A stretch of 64,000 bases of DNA from Ichthyophis bannanicus (Eukaryota; Chordata; Amphibia; Gymnophiona; Ichthyophiidae), in contig CM066035.1 in the NCBI GenBank assembly GCA_033557465.1, positions 900,643,309 through 900,707,308 on the forward strand, given 5' to 3'. The position numbers and the translations under genes are program-made. Position 1 is the first letter of the stretch; each line of letters begins with the position of its first letter. The notes beneath the pieces were generated by a model. The model searched no databases. It saw only the letters and a list, made by a program, of their open reading frames with translations, and had not been told where the DNA came from. Below are positions 1 to 13,130 of the stretch, one piece after another.

Positions 1-312
1 ACTCCTAAGCTTCTCCAACCTTCTCCCTGATCTCTGGGGCTCCCATTGCCTCATTCTCGACTCTCTTCTTTTTTTTTCTTTTTTTTTAAATCCGGAACGC
101 TGCCCCTTTTGATCCCGAAAGGGAACCCCAAAGGCCAAGTCTCTAACAAGCTTGAACACCAGAGCCTCCCGATGCCCTCTCATGGCACCTTTGCCCTCCG
201 TTCAAGCAGTCCTACGAGGCACTTATCTCCGAAATACTAACTGATCCACAATCAACCCTGACCACGGACCTTCTAGCTGACCCTTCAAATTCCTGCGGCA
301 AATGAAAAACCC

Positions 313-425
313 GGGTTGGTCCTGGACTGGCCCGGAGAGAAATTCAAGGAAAGACAATTAGCAGGTAAGGTCTAATTTCTTCTTCCTCTTTGTCTCTCCG
401 GGCCAGTCCAGGAACGTCAGGGAAG
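313..425. repeat. Internal complementary region of DIRS A
   Basis: Two inverted copies of the core CTGGACTGGCCCGGAGAGA lie around 320-340 and 395-415. Between them is a CAGGTAAGG motif near 371. The right half matches the reverse complement of A's right terminus at 10751-10785. Internal complementary regions in DIRS elements template the circular intermediate. Bases 1-312 show no reading frame of note and are probably A's sequence between its left terminal repeat and this region. Confidence 0.7.
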
Positions 426-439
426 TACCAAAGCAGTTC

Positions 440-1993
440 CTAGACATGGGAGGGCCCCCCTAGACCTGACAATATGGCTGAAGCCTCCACATTTGCGTCG
501 CCCCATGCCTGAACAACCAATCGATAATGCTTTGCAAAAGTGTGGAGCGACGACCAAGTCGCTGCTTTACAAATATCCACCGGAGGAACCAAGGCGAACT
601 CCACCCATGAAGCCGCCTGTCCCTGGGTAGAATGAGCCTTGAGAACTTCAGGAGGTGCGACCCCCTGCACCGCATACGCCTGCTTAACCCATCGTGCAAT
701 GGAAGCTTTGGAGGCCGCCTGTCCCTTGCGTGGACCCCCAAACACTACAAAGAGCCTGTCCGTTCTCCGAAATGATTCCGTGCTCCTGAGATAGCGTCAC
801 AGCATCCTGCCGAGGTCCAGCTTCCAAAGCAAGCGATCCAAGTCACCCCCTTGGGAGTCTCGAAAAGTTGGCAGCGAAACCGTCTGGTTCAAATGAAACT
901 CGGACACTACTTTTGGCAAAAAAGATGGCACCGGCCGCAACATCACCTTTTCTGACGAAAACTGAATATACGGCTCCCTACAGGAAAGAGCCTGCAGATC
1001 TGAAATCCTTCTCGCCGAACACATCGCCACTAGAAAGGCGGTCTTCCACAACAGTTTGCGCAGACCCACCGAAGCCACTGGTTCAAAGGGCAGCCACGTC
1101 AATGCCTCCAAAACTAAGTTTAAATCCCAAGGCGGATCCACCGGTCTCAATGGTGGACGAATAAGCTTAGCTGCCCAGAGAAAGCGCCGAACATCTGGAA
1201 GCAACGACAAACCGCCCCCCTGTACCTTACCTCTATAGCAGGCTAGGGCCACCAATTGAACCTTGATTGTGCTGAGGGCTAGACCCTTCTCTAACCCCCC
1301 TTGCAAGAAGGACAAGATGTCTGGCAAAGACACGCCCAACAGTCGGACGCTCCGCTCCATACACCAACTTTCAAAAATGCGCCAAACTCGAATATACACC
1401 AGAGAGGTTGATCTTCTCTTGGACTGCAACAAGGTAGCTATCACTGACGCAGAGTACCCTCGATGCCGCAACCTCTGCCTCTCAAGAGCCAAGCCGTAAG
1501 CAAGAACCGATCCACCTGCGGCATAAGCACCGGCCACTGACTCAACAGATTGATATGACCGGGAAGCCTCCACGGGCGATCTGCGAGCAGACGGACCAGC
1601 TCCGCATACCAAGGTCGTCTGGGCCAATCCGGGGCAACTAGTATCACATTCCCTTCGCGCCCTGCTAGTCTCCGAATAACCCGACCACTCATCGGCCACG
1701 GGGGAAACACATATAGCAGCTCGCCCGACGGACATGGTTGCACCAGGCTGTCGAGCCCTTCCGACATGTGTTCTCTGCCCCTGCTGAAAAACCGTGGTGC
1801 CTTGGTATTCACGAGTGTCGCCATGAGGTCCATGACCAGCTGCCCCCATCGCACCGTAATGTCGTGGAAAACAGCCACATTCAGTTCTCACTCGCCTGGA
1901 TCCAGAACATTCCGACTGAGGTAGTTCGCCTGCACATTTTCTCTTCCTGCTACATGCGCCGCCGACAGGGCTACCAGATGGGCCTCTACCCAC
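440..1993 (-). pseudogene. DIRS A tyrosine recombinase (broken)
   Basis: Integrase of the lambda-recombinase type that would insert the circular DNA copy. The recognisable domain runs from about 1455 down to 440. The first catalytic arginine is in the SARRISDLQAL box, and the active-site tyrosine is in HTFAKHY near 520-540. The reading frame changes between about 797 and 745. The second motif reads HSTQ where DIRS copies F and G read HxxR, so the second catalytic arginine is lost. The open frame extends back to 1993, overlapping the end of the RNase H frame, as is usual in DIRS elements. Non-functional. Confidence 0.8.
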
Positions 1994-3458
1994 CGTAGCA
2001 AGAGCTGACTCTCCTCCAACAAGACTACACTGCCCATGCCCCCTTGCCTGTTGATATAGGATACCATCGCGACATTGTCGGAGAATACGCGCACTGACTT
2101 AACTTCCTCCAGAGTGTGGAAATTCTGCAGTGCCAGCCGCATTGCCCTCATTTCCAACCGATTTATCGACCATGCACTTTCCTCCGTAGACCAGACGCCC
2201 TGCGCCACGTGAGACAGACAATGAGCTCCCCAACCGGAGAGACTGGCATCTGTGGTGACCAACAACCACTCCGGCTGCTCCAGCAACACCCCCGCCTGAA
2301 GCCACTCCAGGTCCAGCCACCACTGGAGACTGCTGCTCACGAAATCCGGACACACCAGCTTCCGTGACAGAGGGTGATCCTGCAGCGACCATTTGGACAA
2401 CAATGTGCACTGAAGCGGACGCATGTGAGCCCTGGCCCATGGCACCAGGTCCAAAGCCGCGGCCACTGACCCCAACAGCTGCAGATACCTCCATGCTGTT
2501 GGAACCCGCAGCCGCAAAAAGGCTCTTACCTGTGCTAAAAGTTTCTGCACTCTATCCTCAGGTAGGCATACTAACCCTACCCTCGTGTCAAAGACGGCTC
2601 CCAGGTAACTTTAGCCTCTGCACTGGTTGCAACTGACTCTTGTCTTGATTTATTACTCAACAGAGCTGCTCCAGAAACTGCACCACTTGCTTCGTTGCCG
2701 TGATCGACTCCTCCCGAGATTCCACTCGAATTAACCAATCGTCCAGGTAGGGATGTACCTGAATCCCCTCTTCGCAACGCCACTGCGACCACTACCATCA
2801 CCTTTGTGAACGTCCGCGGCGCTGTAGCCAGTCCAAAAGGTAACACGCGGAACTGAAAATGCCCCATGGGCACAGCAAAGTGCAAGAACCTCTGATGATC
2901 CTTTCTGATCGGAATATGCAGATACGCCTCCACCAGATCTATGGAGGAAAGTACCTTGCCGGGCTTCGCCGCCCGAATCACAGATCTCAGGGTTTCCATC
3001 CAGAAATGTGACACTCTCAGACAGCGGTTGACCTGCTTGAGATCTAGAATGGGCCGAAAAGACCCTTCCTTCTTGAGAACTACGAAATATATTGAGTATT
3101 GACCTAAGCCGTACTGGTCTTTGGAGACAGGCACCACCGCCTGCAACTGCAGCAGGCGCTGAAGCGTGTCGCTCACTGCCTTTCTTTTTGTGGGGGCCTG
3201 GCACAGACACATTACAAATGTTTCCTTCAGCGGTTGAGCGAACTCCAGCGCATAACCATCGCGGATGATCTCCAGCACCCACTGGTCTGTAGTCACGGTG
3301 ACCCAGACGGAGTGAAACGCCTGCAAACGACCCCCTATCTGTCCCTCCATCTGAGCCAGCCGTATCTCATTGTGGCTTCTTAAAGGCGTTCTGCTGGGAG
3401 TTGAAATACCTCCTACTGAACCCTCTAGCCCCCTGAAAGGACTGTCCCCTGGCCACAA
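1441..3458 (-). pseudogene. DIRS A reverse transcriptase-RNase H (broken)
   Basis: The reverse transcriptase part (3458-2577) shows FRPILDLKQVN, SSIDLVEAYLHIPI and VLPFGLATAP. The polymerase box YLDDWLIR is encoded near 2735-2755 but in another frame, so a frameshift lies at about 2775. The RNase H part (2550-1888) is open and keeps its acidic residues: D in TTDASLSGWGAH, E in NRLEMRA and D in VFSDNVAM. The conserved post-RNase H segment (DLMATLVN, VFPPWP, LVAPDWPRRPWYA) follows in a shifted frame down to 1441. It would copy the RNA into DNA and degrade the RNA strand. Confidence 0.85.
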
Positions 3459-4270
3459 AGCGGCCTCTTTGATAAGGCGTAAATCGCGAACCTCGAAACC
3501 TGTGAAAATCTCTCCCTTGGCCTCTCTGCTGACCCCCCAGGCTTTGCACCTCTCAGACGGTCCTCCGGAAGCCTACCTCCCTTGGAATCTCCCAAATCCT
3601 TAATCTTTTCCAAGGCCTCCCCAAAGAGCAGCTTGCCCTTATAGGGGCGTTTGCTAAGGCGAGCCTTAGAAGACGCGTCCACCGCCCAATTCCTCAACCA
3701 AAGGAAGCACCTGGCCGCAATAATAGATGCCATAGATTTGGCTGATATCCTTACCAAATCATAAAAGGCGTCCGCTAAATATGCTGCCGCCGACTCTAAT
3801 TTCGGCCCATCAGCGGAAAACTCTTCCTCTTTGTCCAGAACTGGATCCCCCTGGATCCAGCGGATAGTGGCTCTAGATACATATGCCCCGCAAATAGCCG
3901 CCTCTAAGGAAAGAGCATTGGAATCAAATGTCTGCTTAAGGAGAGACTCTAACTTACGATCCTGCAGATCCTTAAGGGCCGCACACTCTTCCACCGGGAT
4001 CGTCATCTTTTTAGTCACTGCTGAGACCAAAGCATCCACCTTTGGCATCTTAAGCAATTCCTTCTCCTCTTGCGGCACAGGGTAAAGCTGCCCTAGGGCA
4101 CAGCCACCCCTCAGGGTCGCTTCAGGAAACTCCCATTCTGATTCAACATCTGCTTAATCACCCTATGCACTGGGAAGCACCGCTGCTCTGCTTTAAATCC
4201 CTGGAGCAAGGGATCCTCCAGCGGCTCCGCTTGCGATGCAGGAAGCACAATATTCAGGGCTGCCAGAGAC
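3425..4270 (-). pseudogene. DIRS A gag-like protein, C-terminal half
   Basis: An open 217-codon stretch (4078-3425) contains the typical DIRS gag ending, with FLWLRNWAVDASSKARL followed by RPYKGKLLFGEALEKIKDL. Upstream, to 4270, the frame is broken but recognisable (VLPASQAEPLEDPLLQGF). The protein is presumed to be the structural partner of the element RNA. Copy B was inserted in this gene; its N-terminal half continues at 9541. Confidence 0.75.
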
Positions 4271-4542
4271 AGCACAGTTACTTACCTGTAACAGGTGATC
4301 TCTGGGAACAGCAAGAATAAGTCTTCACATATGGGTACGTCGGTACCGACTGAGTCCGCGCGGGAACGCTCCCCAGCGTCCAATCAAAACGCTTTTGGGA
4401 GCATCCCACCACACCTGCATGCTGCCTTCCCGCCTTTCCCAACTGCCTCTCCTCAGTTAAGTTTTAAAGCTGAGACAAAGAGAGAGAGAGAGAGGGAAAG
4501 ATAGAGATAGAGAAATACAACTCCTAGGGGAGGTGGGTGGGT

Positions 4543-4641
4543 TGTGAAGACTTATTCCTGCTGTTCCCAGAGATCGCCTGTTACAGGTAAGTAATTGTGC
4601 TATCTCCAGGAACAAGCAGGAATGAGTCTTCACATATGGGG
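4543..4641. repeat. Internal complementary region of DIRS B
   Basis: The left half (to about 4600, GTTACAGGTAAGTAATTGTGC) is the reverse complement of the element's left end. The right half (ATCTCCAGGAACAAGCAGG onward) is the reverse complement of its right end. The join between halves marks the expected circle junction. Confidence 0.8.
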
Positions 4642-7086
4642 ACTCCCAAGCTAAGATGCCCGGAATGTTGCGAATCTAAGATGAGCCATGCTTTCCCTCA
4701 GAACCTCAGGCATCCTGGGGATGGAGGGTAGGAGTTGAAATAAAGAGAGAGACGCTGTGAAACAGCTAGACTAAACCAGGACTTCCAGATGGGAGTCTAG
4801 GTGTAGGTGATCATAATAAGTAAATATTGGAGAGCAATATTCCAATATAGACCTCACCTGGTGGTACTGTAAAACGTTTATTGAGTTTCACATGAATCTG
4901 TTAGTAAGAACCAGTAGAACACCCTCAAGGAGTACCTCACTGTGAAGTAGAGGTAATCAAACTGTAGAAGGACAGGTGAAGGTTAGAACCGTCAAGGGTG
5001 AGAGTAGCCCCAGGGAAAAACTGGGTGGTGTAATGAGGAAGGACTTCAGCGGAAAACGCAGAAGGCTGTATCAGACAAGGCTTACAGTCTTTTGGTTCGG
5101 GAATAGCACAATCCTTGGACCAAAAGGAGATACGTTTGACCAATTTGGATGGACAAATAGAAAATAGACCTTGTAGGAGAGAAGGGGTATTGAAGACCCC
5201 TGTATCCGATGAGAAATAAGGACAGATGTCCGAGACGTTATAGCCACTGATTAACTGAAGATCAGTAACATCTTTCCTAATTGATGTTATGTAGAAAAGA
5301 TAATGATACATGGAGAGCTTCAGAGGTACCTAAACCTGAAGGGTTATGGTAAGAAATTTGTTAATTACCACAGAGATTGGCTGTATATGTAGAACCCTAT
5401 GCATGCTGGCACAGCATTGATAAGGGTAATGCCCAGCTGTCAGAGTCATATAGGAATATATGTATATATATGAGCCTAGACAGATAGATAAGTATCTAGG
5501 TACATATCTACCTATGATGATATGTCTTAATATTAATATATATATATATATGTGGATACATATATAGAGATATACATGGGCATAAATACACATAGATACA
5601 TATAGATATATATAGATATAGATATAAATATATCTGCATATAGATATATACATGTCTCCACATATGTAGGTAGAGACATGTCTATATAACTATACCCACA
5701 TAGGAGTATATGGAGAGAGAAAGGTGCATCTAATAACAAGAATGGTAATACCTGCTTGAAGAGATGCAAGAAAAACTTTCTCCCTGGTTATGATTGACAG
5801 AGTCAGGGGAATGCTCTCTCTGACAAGGAGCAGTCTAGATTCATTTGGAAATTCTAGCCCTTGAATAACCAGGATGGTTTATGTGAAAAACGTGCAGATG
5901 ATATCTTCAGTCTGCAGGCAGCAAGTCCAGGTCCTTTTAGAACTGTAGTAAGGTAATTGGATAAAAGACGTAATGGAAATGAAAACCATATAAGGACGAG
6001 CTGCACGAAAAAAAAAATATATCCCTGGTGAAGGAGTCCAGTGGAGATGTGGACGAAGCCAGGGAACTGAGCAATTCTTTAGGTTTTCACGTGATGTAAG
6101 GCATGTGTCCTTCGTTTTAAAAGGAGACCTTACGGGAGATGGCAAAGGTAGGGAAACCCTGCCAGTCATGAGGGGGCATGACTGGATGAGGCCTTCCTAA
6201 CCATCTGGGATTATCTGCTAGGAAGATGCAAATGCTCTCTAGCAAGGGCCCATAGTGCAGAGCTACTCTGTAGAGTTGCAGAGAGCATGCTGCAGGTTGG
6301 TTAGAAGAAAAAACTGGCTGTTTAAAAGCCAGTACGTAACTTAAACTATTCTGCCAAAGCCAAAGGAATTGGAGATGGCGAGGAATAGAAATGAAGCCGA
6401 TAGGCCTGTAGTAATAGAGTTTCCAAAGAAAGGTCGATAACCTGTTTTGGACTTACTAGTAAGGCCAGAAAGGATTGCTAATGGAGGACAAACCTTGGTT
6501 ACTTGGTAAATAGAACCAGAGGGTAACCACTAGGAATTCCTGCCGTTGCAGCTATTACCAACGCAGCAGAAAAGAATGAACAGACATAAGCAGGAGTGGC
6601 AAGACTCCCTTATTGACTGATAAGCTGCCCCAAGTAAGACTGAAAAAGGGGGGAGGGACAACTCTGAAAAGGAAACCCCTTACTGGAAAAGGTAGAAACC
6701 TACAGGGATTTTAGAAAAACCCCTCCAGCTAAATGGTACCATTCTTACAGACGAAATGTTTCAGTAAGAGGGTAGGTAAAGACAGAGTTGAAGGAGACTT
6801 ACGATATGGTAAGTCCCTGGAAAGGTATGATGATACATGCTGGAACAGGAAACTATCTTATTGATAGTTGTTACACCTCTTTTCCCTCCCAGGAGGAAGA
6901 GAAAACCCCCTGTTACTTATAAGCATGATCATCCTGAGAGCTCATAGAACAAAAAGAATGGATGTCTGTTGAGAAGAGATCCATGTCTAGAGTTTAGGAT
7001 GGAAGCAATGTAGATGTTTCTATTAAGAAGAAGCAGACTACAGGTTCTAAACCCCAAACAGGAAAGAAAGATGTAATGATAATATA
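4642..7086 (-). other. Non-coding body of DIRS B with simple repeats
   Basis: No reading frame with similarity to reverse transcriptase or recombinase is seen. The first ~100 bp (GGCATCCTGGGGATGGAGGG, GGTAGGAGTTGA) resemble the 3' untranslated part of F, after which similarity to F stops. A block of TATA/GATA-type simple sequence lies at about 5440-5760. A hairpin-forming stretch with arms ATGCTCTCT and AGAGAGCAT lies at about 6222-6285. The same features occur in the same order in D and E, so they belonged to the family founder. Confidence 0.65.
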
Positions 7087-9157
7087 TCAGAAGCCCTGCG
7101 GATGCTGGGTTTGCTGAACCTGTTGAGGCTGTGGTTTCCTTAGCCTGGTTGGATGTTTCCCCTGTCTGGGAACATCTGTATAATGGGTAGAAGATGAATA
7201 AAACTTTCTCCCCTTAAGGGAACAAAGTTTGTTAGGAGATCTCCTACAAACTGGGATAGAGGAAGGCGTAGACAAGCCTCTGAAAGCAATAGTGTCAGTA
7301 GTTAACTGAGCAGCTTGGAGTAAAGCCTCCTTGTTAAAGAGATTCTCTCCAGTACAAGGAGCATTTCCCAGTCTATCTTGTACCCATTTGAAGTCTGAAG
7401 CTTGGAGCCAGGCTCTACGTCGTGCCCCTATGGCTATAACAGAAGTTCTGCTAACAGACTCAAAAGAGTCCAGGGAAGCACGAGTAAGGAACCTAGAAAT
7501 ATTTTGAGCATGATTGACTAGTATAGAAAAATCTGCTCTTTTAGGCTCTTGAAGAAAAGGGGTCAAAGGTAGTAAATTCTTTGTGACCTCCTCAAGAGAT
7601 AATTCCATATAGAAAATATATGAGAGAATTCTTGCTGAAAACATGGATGCCTGGAAGGTTTGGCGTCCAAAGGCATCTAAAGTCTTAACCTCACGACCTG
7701 GCGGATAAGAAGAGTGCTTCTTAGTATTCTTAACACGCCTCATTGCTGATTCTACAACAATAGAATGATGAGGGAGCTGAAGTTTTTGAAAACCTGGAGA
7801 AGGGGGCACCATGTATAGAAGATCAGTTGCCCTAGAAGGTGGGGATACCGTTAAAGGAGCTTCCCATGTTCTAAATAGGAGATCCTGCAAGGTCTGATGC
7901 AAAGGAAACATAATGACTTCCTTTGGATTACAGGGGATCTGCAGAGGTTCTGGATCCCCTGGTGCAGGATATTGACCAGGTATAGAAATGGCAAGTAACT
8001 TTGCCATATCAAGCAGGAATGCTTGAAAAGAAATCTCCCCAGAGGGGAGTCCTCTAGAAAGAGGAGTAAGAACTAGATCTGTTGAAGAACTAGCTCTAGC
8101 ACCGACCGGTTCATTCAGATTCTCTAGAATAGAAGATCTGAAAGAGTGGAGCATCGGATTGTCCTTGAAGGATAGTTGTCGGTACCGCTGGAAGCTGGTA
8201 CCGCAATCCGTCGGTAGCAAATCGTCCATGCTAGGGATCGATTCCAAACTCGGTATGGAAGGAAGCGAGCCAGTTGAAACGAGCATGGGAGGTACCGACA
8301 CCGATGCTGATGTCGATACCGGTACCGAGACCGGTACTGTCGTTGATACCGATACATGAAGATCAGTCTGTGATAGCTCTATCGGTACCAAAGTAACCGA
8401 ACGTGGCAGACCTTGATCATCGGTAGAATGTCTTCGGTACCATTTGAAGTCGGTACCGAGACGAGTCGTACCCAGTCATCCAGACTAGAGATCGATTCCA
8501 GACTCGGCATCGAAGGAAGCGAGTCTATCGATGCATATCTGGAGGGTACCGACATGGATACCAGTACCGGTACCAGGATCGATACCGATACTGGAAGATC
8601 GGTCAGCAGCGGCTCAGTCGGCCTCGAAGGAACCGAGAGCGCTAGACTGCGATCTTTGGTGAGGAATGTTTCATCCAACACCATTGCCGATGCCGGTGTA
8701 TCGGTACCGCCAAGCGGATGCCACCACCAAGCATGGCTCAGGTATGTTTGTAGAGGTGAGAACCCCAGAAATAACCTGAAATCCCATAAATGGCTTGGAG
8801 GCCGAAGACTCCCACTGGGGTTTTAATGCCAAGGTGTTCTCGAGGGCAACGCCGGAGGTATCTCTATGCTGAGCATGAGATCTACCACTCGAGGCCTGGC
8901 TAGTCTTAACAGACTGTTTTTGGGTTACCTGATCCTGTGAAGAAGCAGCGTTGGCTGGTACCGTGAAGTTTAATGGGGACCGCGTATCGAGACATGCTCG
9001 ATGCTGAAGACTTCTTCTGGATATACCGCTGCAGAAGGGACACTCCAGCGGATGGTGGTCAGGACCCAAACAGGGTAGACACCAATTATGAGTGTCTACA
9101 AATAATTTGGTACCGCCACAGTTTAAACATTTTAGGGTTAGTGGCTGGTATTTCCAT
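7087..9157 (-). pseudogene. DIRS B gag-like gene (broken)
   Basis: Homologous to the intact gag of E. The start is placed at 9157 (MEIPATNPKMF), matching MEPPAT in D and E. The frame is then interrupted several times: segments 9069-8671, 8684-8379 and 8391-7087 are each open but in different frames. The last segment (434 codons) carries the conserved C-terminal domain with DLLYMVPPSPGF, LPHHSIVVESAMRRVK and SRTSVIAIGARRRAWLQAS. The serine/proline-rich middle has repeats of the SLPSIPSLESIPSMDD type. Confidence 0.8.
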
Positions 9158-9540
9158 GAAGGAGAGTGAGTAGGCCTAGCAGGCCGAAAAAACCATCAGG
9201 CACTAACAGGGAAAAAATATTCCTCAAAGGAAATTTTGTAAGAAAAAAGAAGAAACAAACACCAGCGGTACCGGTGGCGTTGGGGAAGGCAGACACGACC
9301 ACAAGAAAACAAAAAAAATCAAAGAAGAATTTTCTGCGGTGACAGGAGTACGTCCTGCCAGCTCCGCGGAAAAACAAAAACTGAGGAGAGGCAGTTGGGA
9401 AAAGCGGGAAGGCAACACACAGGTGTGGTGGGATGCTCCCAAAAGCGTCCTGATTGGACGCTGGGGAGCGTTCCCGCGCGGACTCCATCGGTACCGACGT
9501 ACCCATATGTGAAGACTCATTCCTGCTTGTTCCTGGAGAT

Positions 9541-10099
9541 TGCTCAATCAGCGCTCCCAGCTCCTCCTTACGGAACACCCTAAAAATATTAGGGTCATCG
9601 CCCGCAACAAGCTCACCTTCCTCTAGCTCCCCTGCGCCAGGTTCCCAACCTGCCTCAGAGAGGATTTCCCCCTCTTCTGCCATCTGAGGCGCCGAAAGCT
9701 GTTGTCCGAAGCTATCGGAGCAGGCCACTGGACCCCACACTGCCTGAGAGGATCCTTCTCCCAGATCTGACATCCCAATCTCTGCTTTAAGGGTACTTAC
9801 CCCACTAGGAGAAGAAGTCTTGCTCAAAGACTGCTCCATTCTCAAAAATTATGCTTTATGCATCTCTAGGATGAAATCAGCTGAAAACAACGTTTGCACT
9901 CCCCCTGCACCTCCAGCAGTTGAGCTAGGGGCCGAACTTCCTCTGAGGGAGACTTATTAGCCTTAGCCTTCTTTTTCACGGCCTTGCTCCGAAGCGCGGG
10001 AGAAACGGCAGGCTCTGACAAAATGGCCGCTGTTCCCGCTTTATCCGCCAAGCCCACAGTCTTCTCTGACACATTACCCGACGCTGACTTCTCCTCCAT
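9541..10099 (-). pseudogene. DIRS A gag-like protein, N-terminal half
   Basis: Two open pieces, 10099-9866 (lysine-rich, AVKKKAKANK) and 9845-9541 (acidic, GELEEGELVAGDD, ending FRKEELGALIEQ). The second stops abruptly where copy B begins, and the rest of the gene resumes at 4270. The acidic segment resembles the H fragment at 21121-21272 (LKEGEIPEQEDQ, GWEELPALI), which supports gag identity. Confidence 0.6.
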
Positions 10100-10791
10100 T
10101 AAGCCTCCGAACAGTCACTCTAACTGGCTGCTTCGCCTGATGCACATGCAGCAGAGCCCCGGCCCAAAAATGAAACTGCGCCGGCTCCCACACTGCGAGC
10201 ACGCCGCCGAACCTGGCAGCATGCGCTCAAAATACACCCCTGCGGATGGATACCCAGCCTAGTAACCATGGCAACTAACAGGAGCCCTACCTGAAATGGC
10301 GCGCATACACTTACCAGCTTCCCCTGACTGTCCGCTGCCAGCGGACACAGAGAACTGGCGCTCAGCAGAGGTTTGACCACTGGGGATCCCAGAGCGTACC
10401 TCGCCTCACGGAAGGACAAATCGGCAGAATTTAGGCAGGCACTGCCTGTACTGCCTCTTGACCTTCACAACTTCGGCATTCCTTTTTTTTTTCTTCAAGT
10501 ATATGAGGCAACGAACTCTCCTGGACTTACTGCCCAGCTAGGTAAATCCTTCCTGCGCTTCAGTCTTATGAACTCTTTCCTGATCTCTACTCAATTCCTC
10601 TTTTCCTCTCCAAGAGCCTATCAGGGCACGTCCGTTCAGCTGCCGAGGACTGAAAGACTGAGTCTGGAACTCCAGGGGGAGCCGGATAGCCTGTCAGCAA
10701 GACTCTGGTAATTCAGTCCTCAGCTGCTGAAGGACTTTGACTACCCATAACGTTCCTGGACTGGCCCGGAGAGACGAAGAGGAACGAAGAA
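10100..10791 (-). other. 5' leader and right terminal repeat of DIRS A
   Basis: Contains no convincing gene. The segment 10751-10791 is the right terminal sequence (CTGGACTGGCCCGGAGAGAC) and pairs with the internal complementary region at 390-420. The rest is assumed to be untranslated leader upstream of gag. Confidence 0.55.
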
Positions 10792-11583
<792 letters not shown>

Positions 11584-12062
11584 AAAATTAGACTTACCTG
11601 CTAATTGTTGTTCCTTGAGGAACTCCAGTCCAGTCCCGCACCTCTGGGTAGTGTACCTCTTCCAGCAGCTTGGAGACTGAGCATGTCATCTTTTTGATGA
11701 CACTAGTGTACATATGCAGCTGGCACCGCCTACCAGCCCCAGTATCTTTTGACAAAGCAGACTCAGAGGAGCAACAAATAAGTAGTTAAACATTCAACAA
11801 ACACTTCTACATCTAAATAAACTAGTACCCCCTCCATCCCCTGGGAAGGATACTCCGTCCCCCCCTCCAGAATGGGAAGGCCTACCTGTTGAGCGCCTGA
11901 GCAACTCCAACCAGCGGGGAGCAAGCAACCGACAGCTCTTCTGGTCCACCCTCCCAAATTCTGATTACACCTCCCCTCCCCGGCCCCCCCGACCACTCCC
12001 TCCACCAAGGGAACAAGCTTCAGGACTGGGGTGTGCACAGATTATCACAGAAAGCACTCAAG

Positions 12063-12172
12063 GAGGGTTCCGGGACTGAAGTGGCATTCCTCAATGAACA
12101 ACAATTAGCAGTTAAGTTTAATTTCTCTTTCCTTATTGTCCCTCCAGTCCAGTCCCGCATCTCTGGGATGTA
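12063..12172. repeat. Internal complementary region of DIRS H
   Basis: The left half (GGAATGCCACTTCAGTCCC on the complement, then CAATTAGCAGTTAAG) pairs with the left terminus at 11584-11660. The right half contains CTCCAGTCCAGTCCCGCATC. Confidence 0.6.
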
Positions 12173-12175
12173 TCA

Positions 12176-13130
12176 GAGCAGTTAAACTAACGGGAGGGAC
12201 CCACACAACCAGCCTGAAGCACTGCCAATCCGAAATGAGCGTCCCCCGCCACCTGGACATCCAGGCGAAAATGCTCAGAGAAAGTATGCCGCCCTACAAA
12301 TCTCCACCAGCGGAACTAAACTATACTCTGTTCACGAGGCCGACTGAGTCCTCGTGGAATGCGCCCGCATCCCCGCCGGCACTGCTTTACCCCTTCAAGA
12401 TGTATGCCGATGTGATTGCCTCCCTGATACATCTGGAAATGGAGGCCTTAACTGACGCTTCATTTTTGTGTGGCCCGCCAAACAGAAGCAACAGACAGTC
12501 CGATCTTCGAAAGGACGATGCCCTTTTCACATACCTTCACAGAACTCTTTTACCATCCAGGTGGCACAGCTTTGGAGTGGCAGGGCCCATATCCGCTCTC
12601 GCCCACATCTGCGCTCACCAGAGCCGGTAAGGAAACGGCCTGATTTACATTAAATGCTGACACCACCTTGGGCAAAAATGAAGGTACCGGGCACATGACC
12701 AACTTCTCCTTGGAGAAGGAAAGGAATGGCTCTTTGGATGACAGAGTCCCAAGCACCAAAATCCTGCGTGCCGAGCAAATCGCCACCAGGAATACCATTT
12801 TCAGAGTCAAATCCTTCAGGGAAGCTTGATTCAATGGCTCAAAGGGTTTCCCAGACAGCGCCGTCAACACCAGATTGAGATCCCAAGACAGTAACACCGC
12901 CCTCTTTGGCAGATAGAGGTGGGTCACCACCCCTAAAAAATTCAGCATGTCTGGGTGTGTACCCAACGGCACCCCATGGACTTTCCCACGATAACCGGAA
13001 ATCGCCGCCAGTTGCACCCTCAAGGAACTGGCAGCTAGACCCTTATCAAAACCGGATTGCAAGAACGCCAAGATGTCCAGGATGGAGGCAGTGAAAGGGC
13101 GCGCCTGCCTCTCTTTCACCACAATTCAAA
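12176..13130 (-). pseudogene. DIRS H tyrosine recombinase (broken)
   Basis: The open part, 13122-12550 (190 codons), shows SLRVQLAAISGYRGKVHG, the first arginine box CSARRILVLGTLSS and PVPSFLPKVVSAF. Downstream to 12176 the frame changes and carries stops. There HSTR is preserved, but the tyrosine motif reads HTFSEHFRLD, with phenylalanine where A, C, F and G have the catalytic tyrosine. The product could not perform strand transfer. Confidence 0.75.

Larger units (their letters stand above)
4271..9540 (-). mobile_element. Gag-only non-autonomous DIRS copy B
   Basis: A 5.27-kb element inserted in the gag gene of copy A. The left end starts AGCACAGTTACTTACCTG and the right end finishes TTCCTGGAGAT. 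The terminal ~170 bp are inverted repeats containing GTCGGTACCGAC. An internal complementary region lies at 4543-4641. The only coding sequence is a gag-like gene (9157-7087). The remaining 2.4 kb, where F has polymerase and recombinase, is non-coding. No target-site duplication is visible at the junctions, as expected for recombinase-mediated insertion. Copies D and E are the same family. Confidence 0.85.
1..10791 (-). mobile_element. DIRS-like retrotransposon copy A, split by copy B
   Basis: A tyrosine-recombinase retrotransposon with the coding order (minus strand) gag, reverse transcriptase-RNase H, recombinase. Its right terminus near 10751-10791 is the reverse complement of the segment at about 390-420 (shared core CTGGACTGGCCCGGAGAGA). 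That segment is the right half of an internal complementary region, the hallmark of DIRS elements. By comparison with copy H, the left terminal repeat should lie just upstream of base 1, so the element is cut by the window edge. Gag is interrupted at 4270/9541 by copy B. All reading frames carry stops or frameshifts, so the copy is dead. Confidence 0.85.

Noticed and set aside
46..240. Short open frame near the window start
   Set aside because: Low-complexity poly-F start, no similarity, and probably inside the untranslated part of DIRS A.
5330..5769. Tyrosine/isoleucine-rich open frames
   Set aside because: They are translations of TATA/GATA simple repeats; the same applies to 47740-47928 and 50062-50328.
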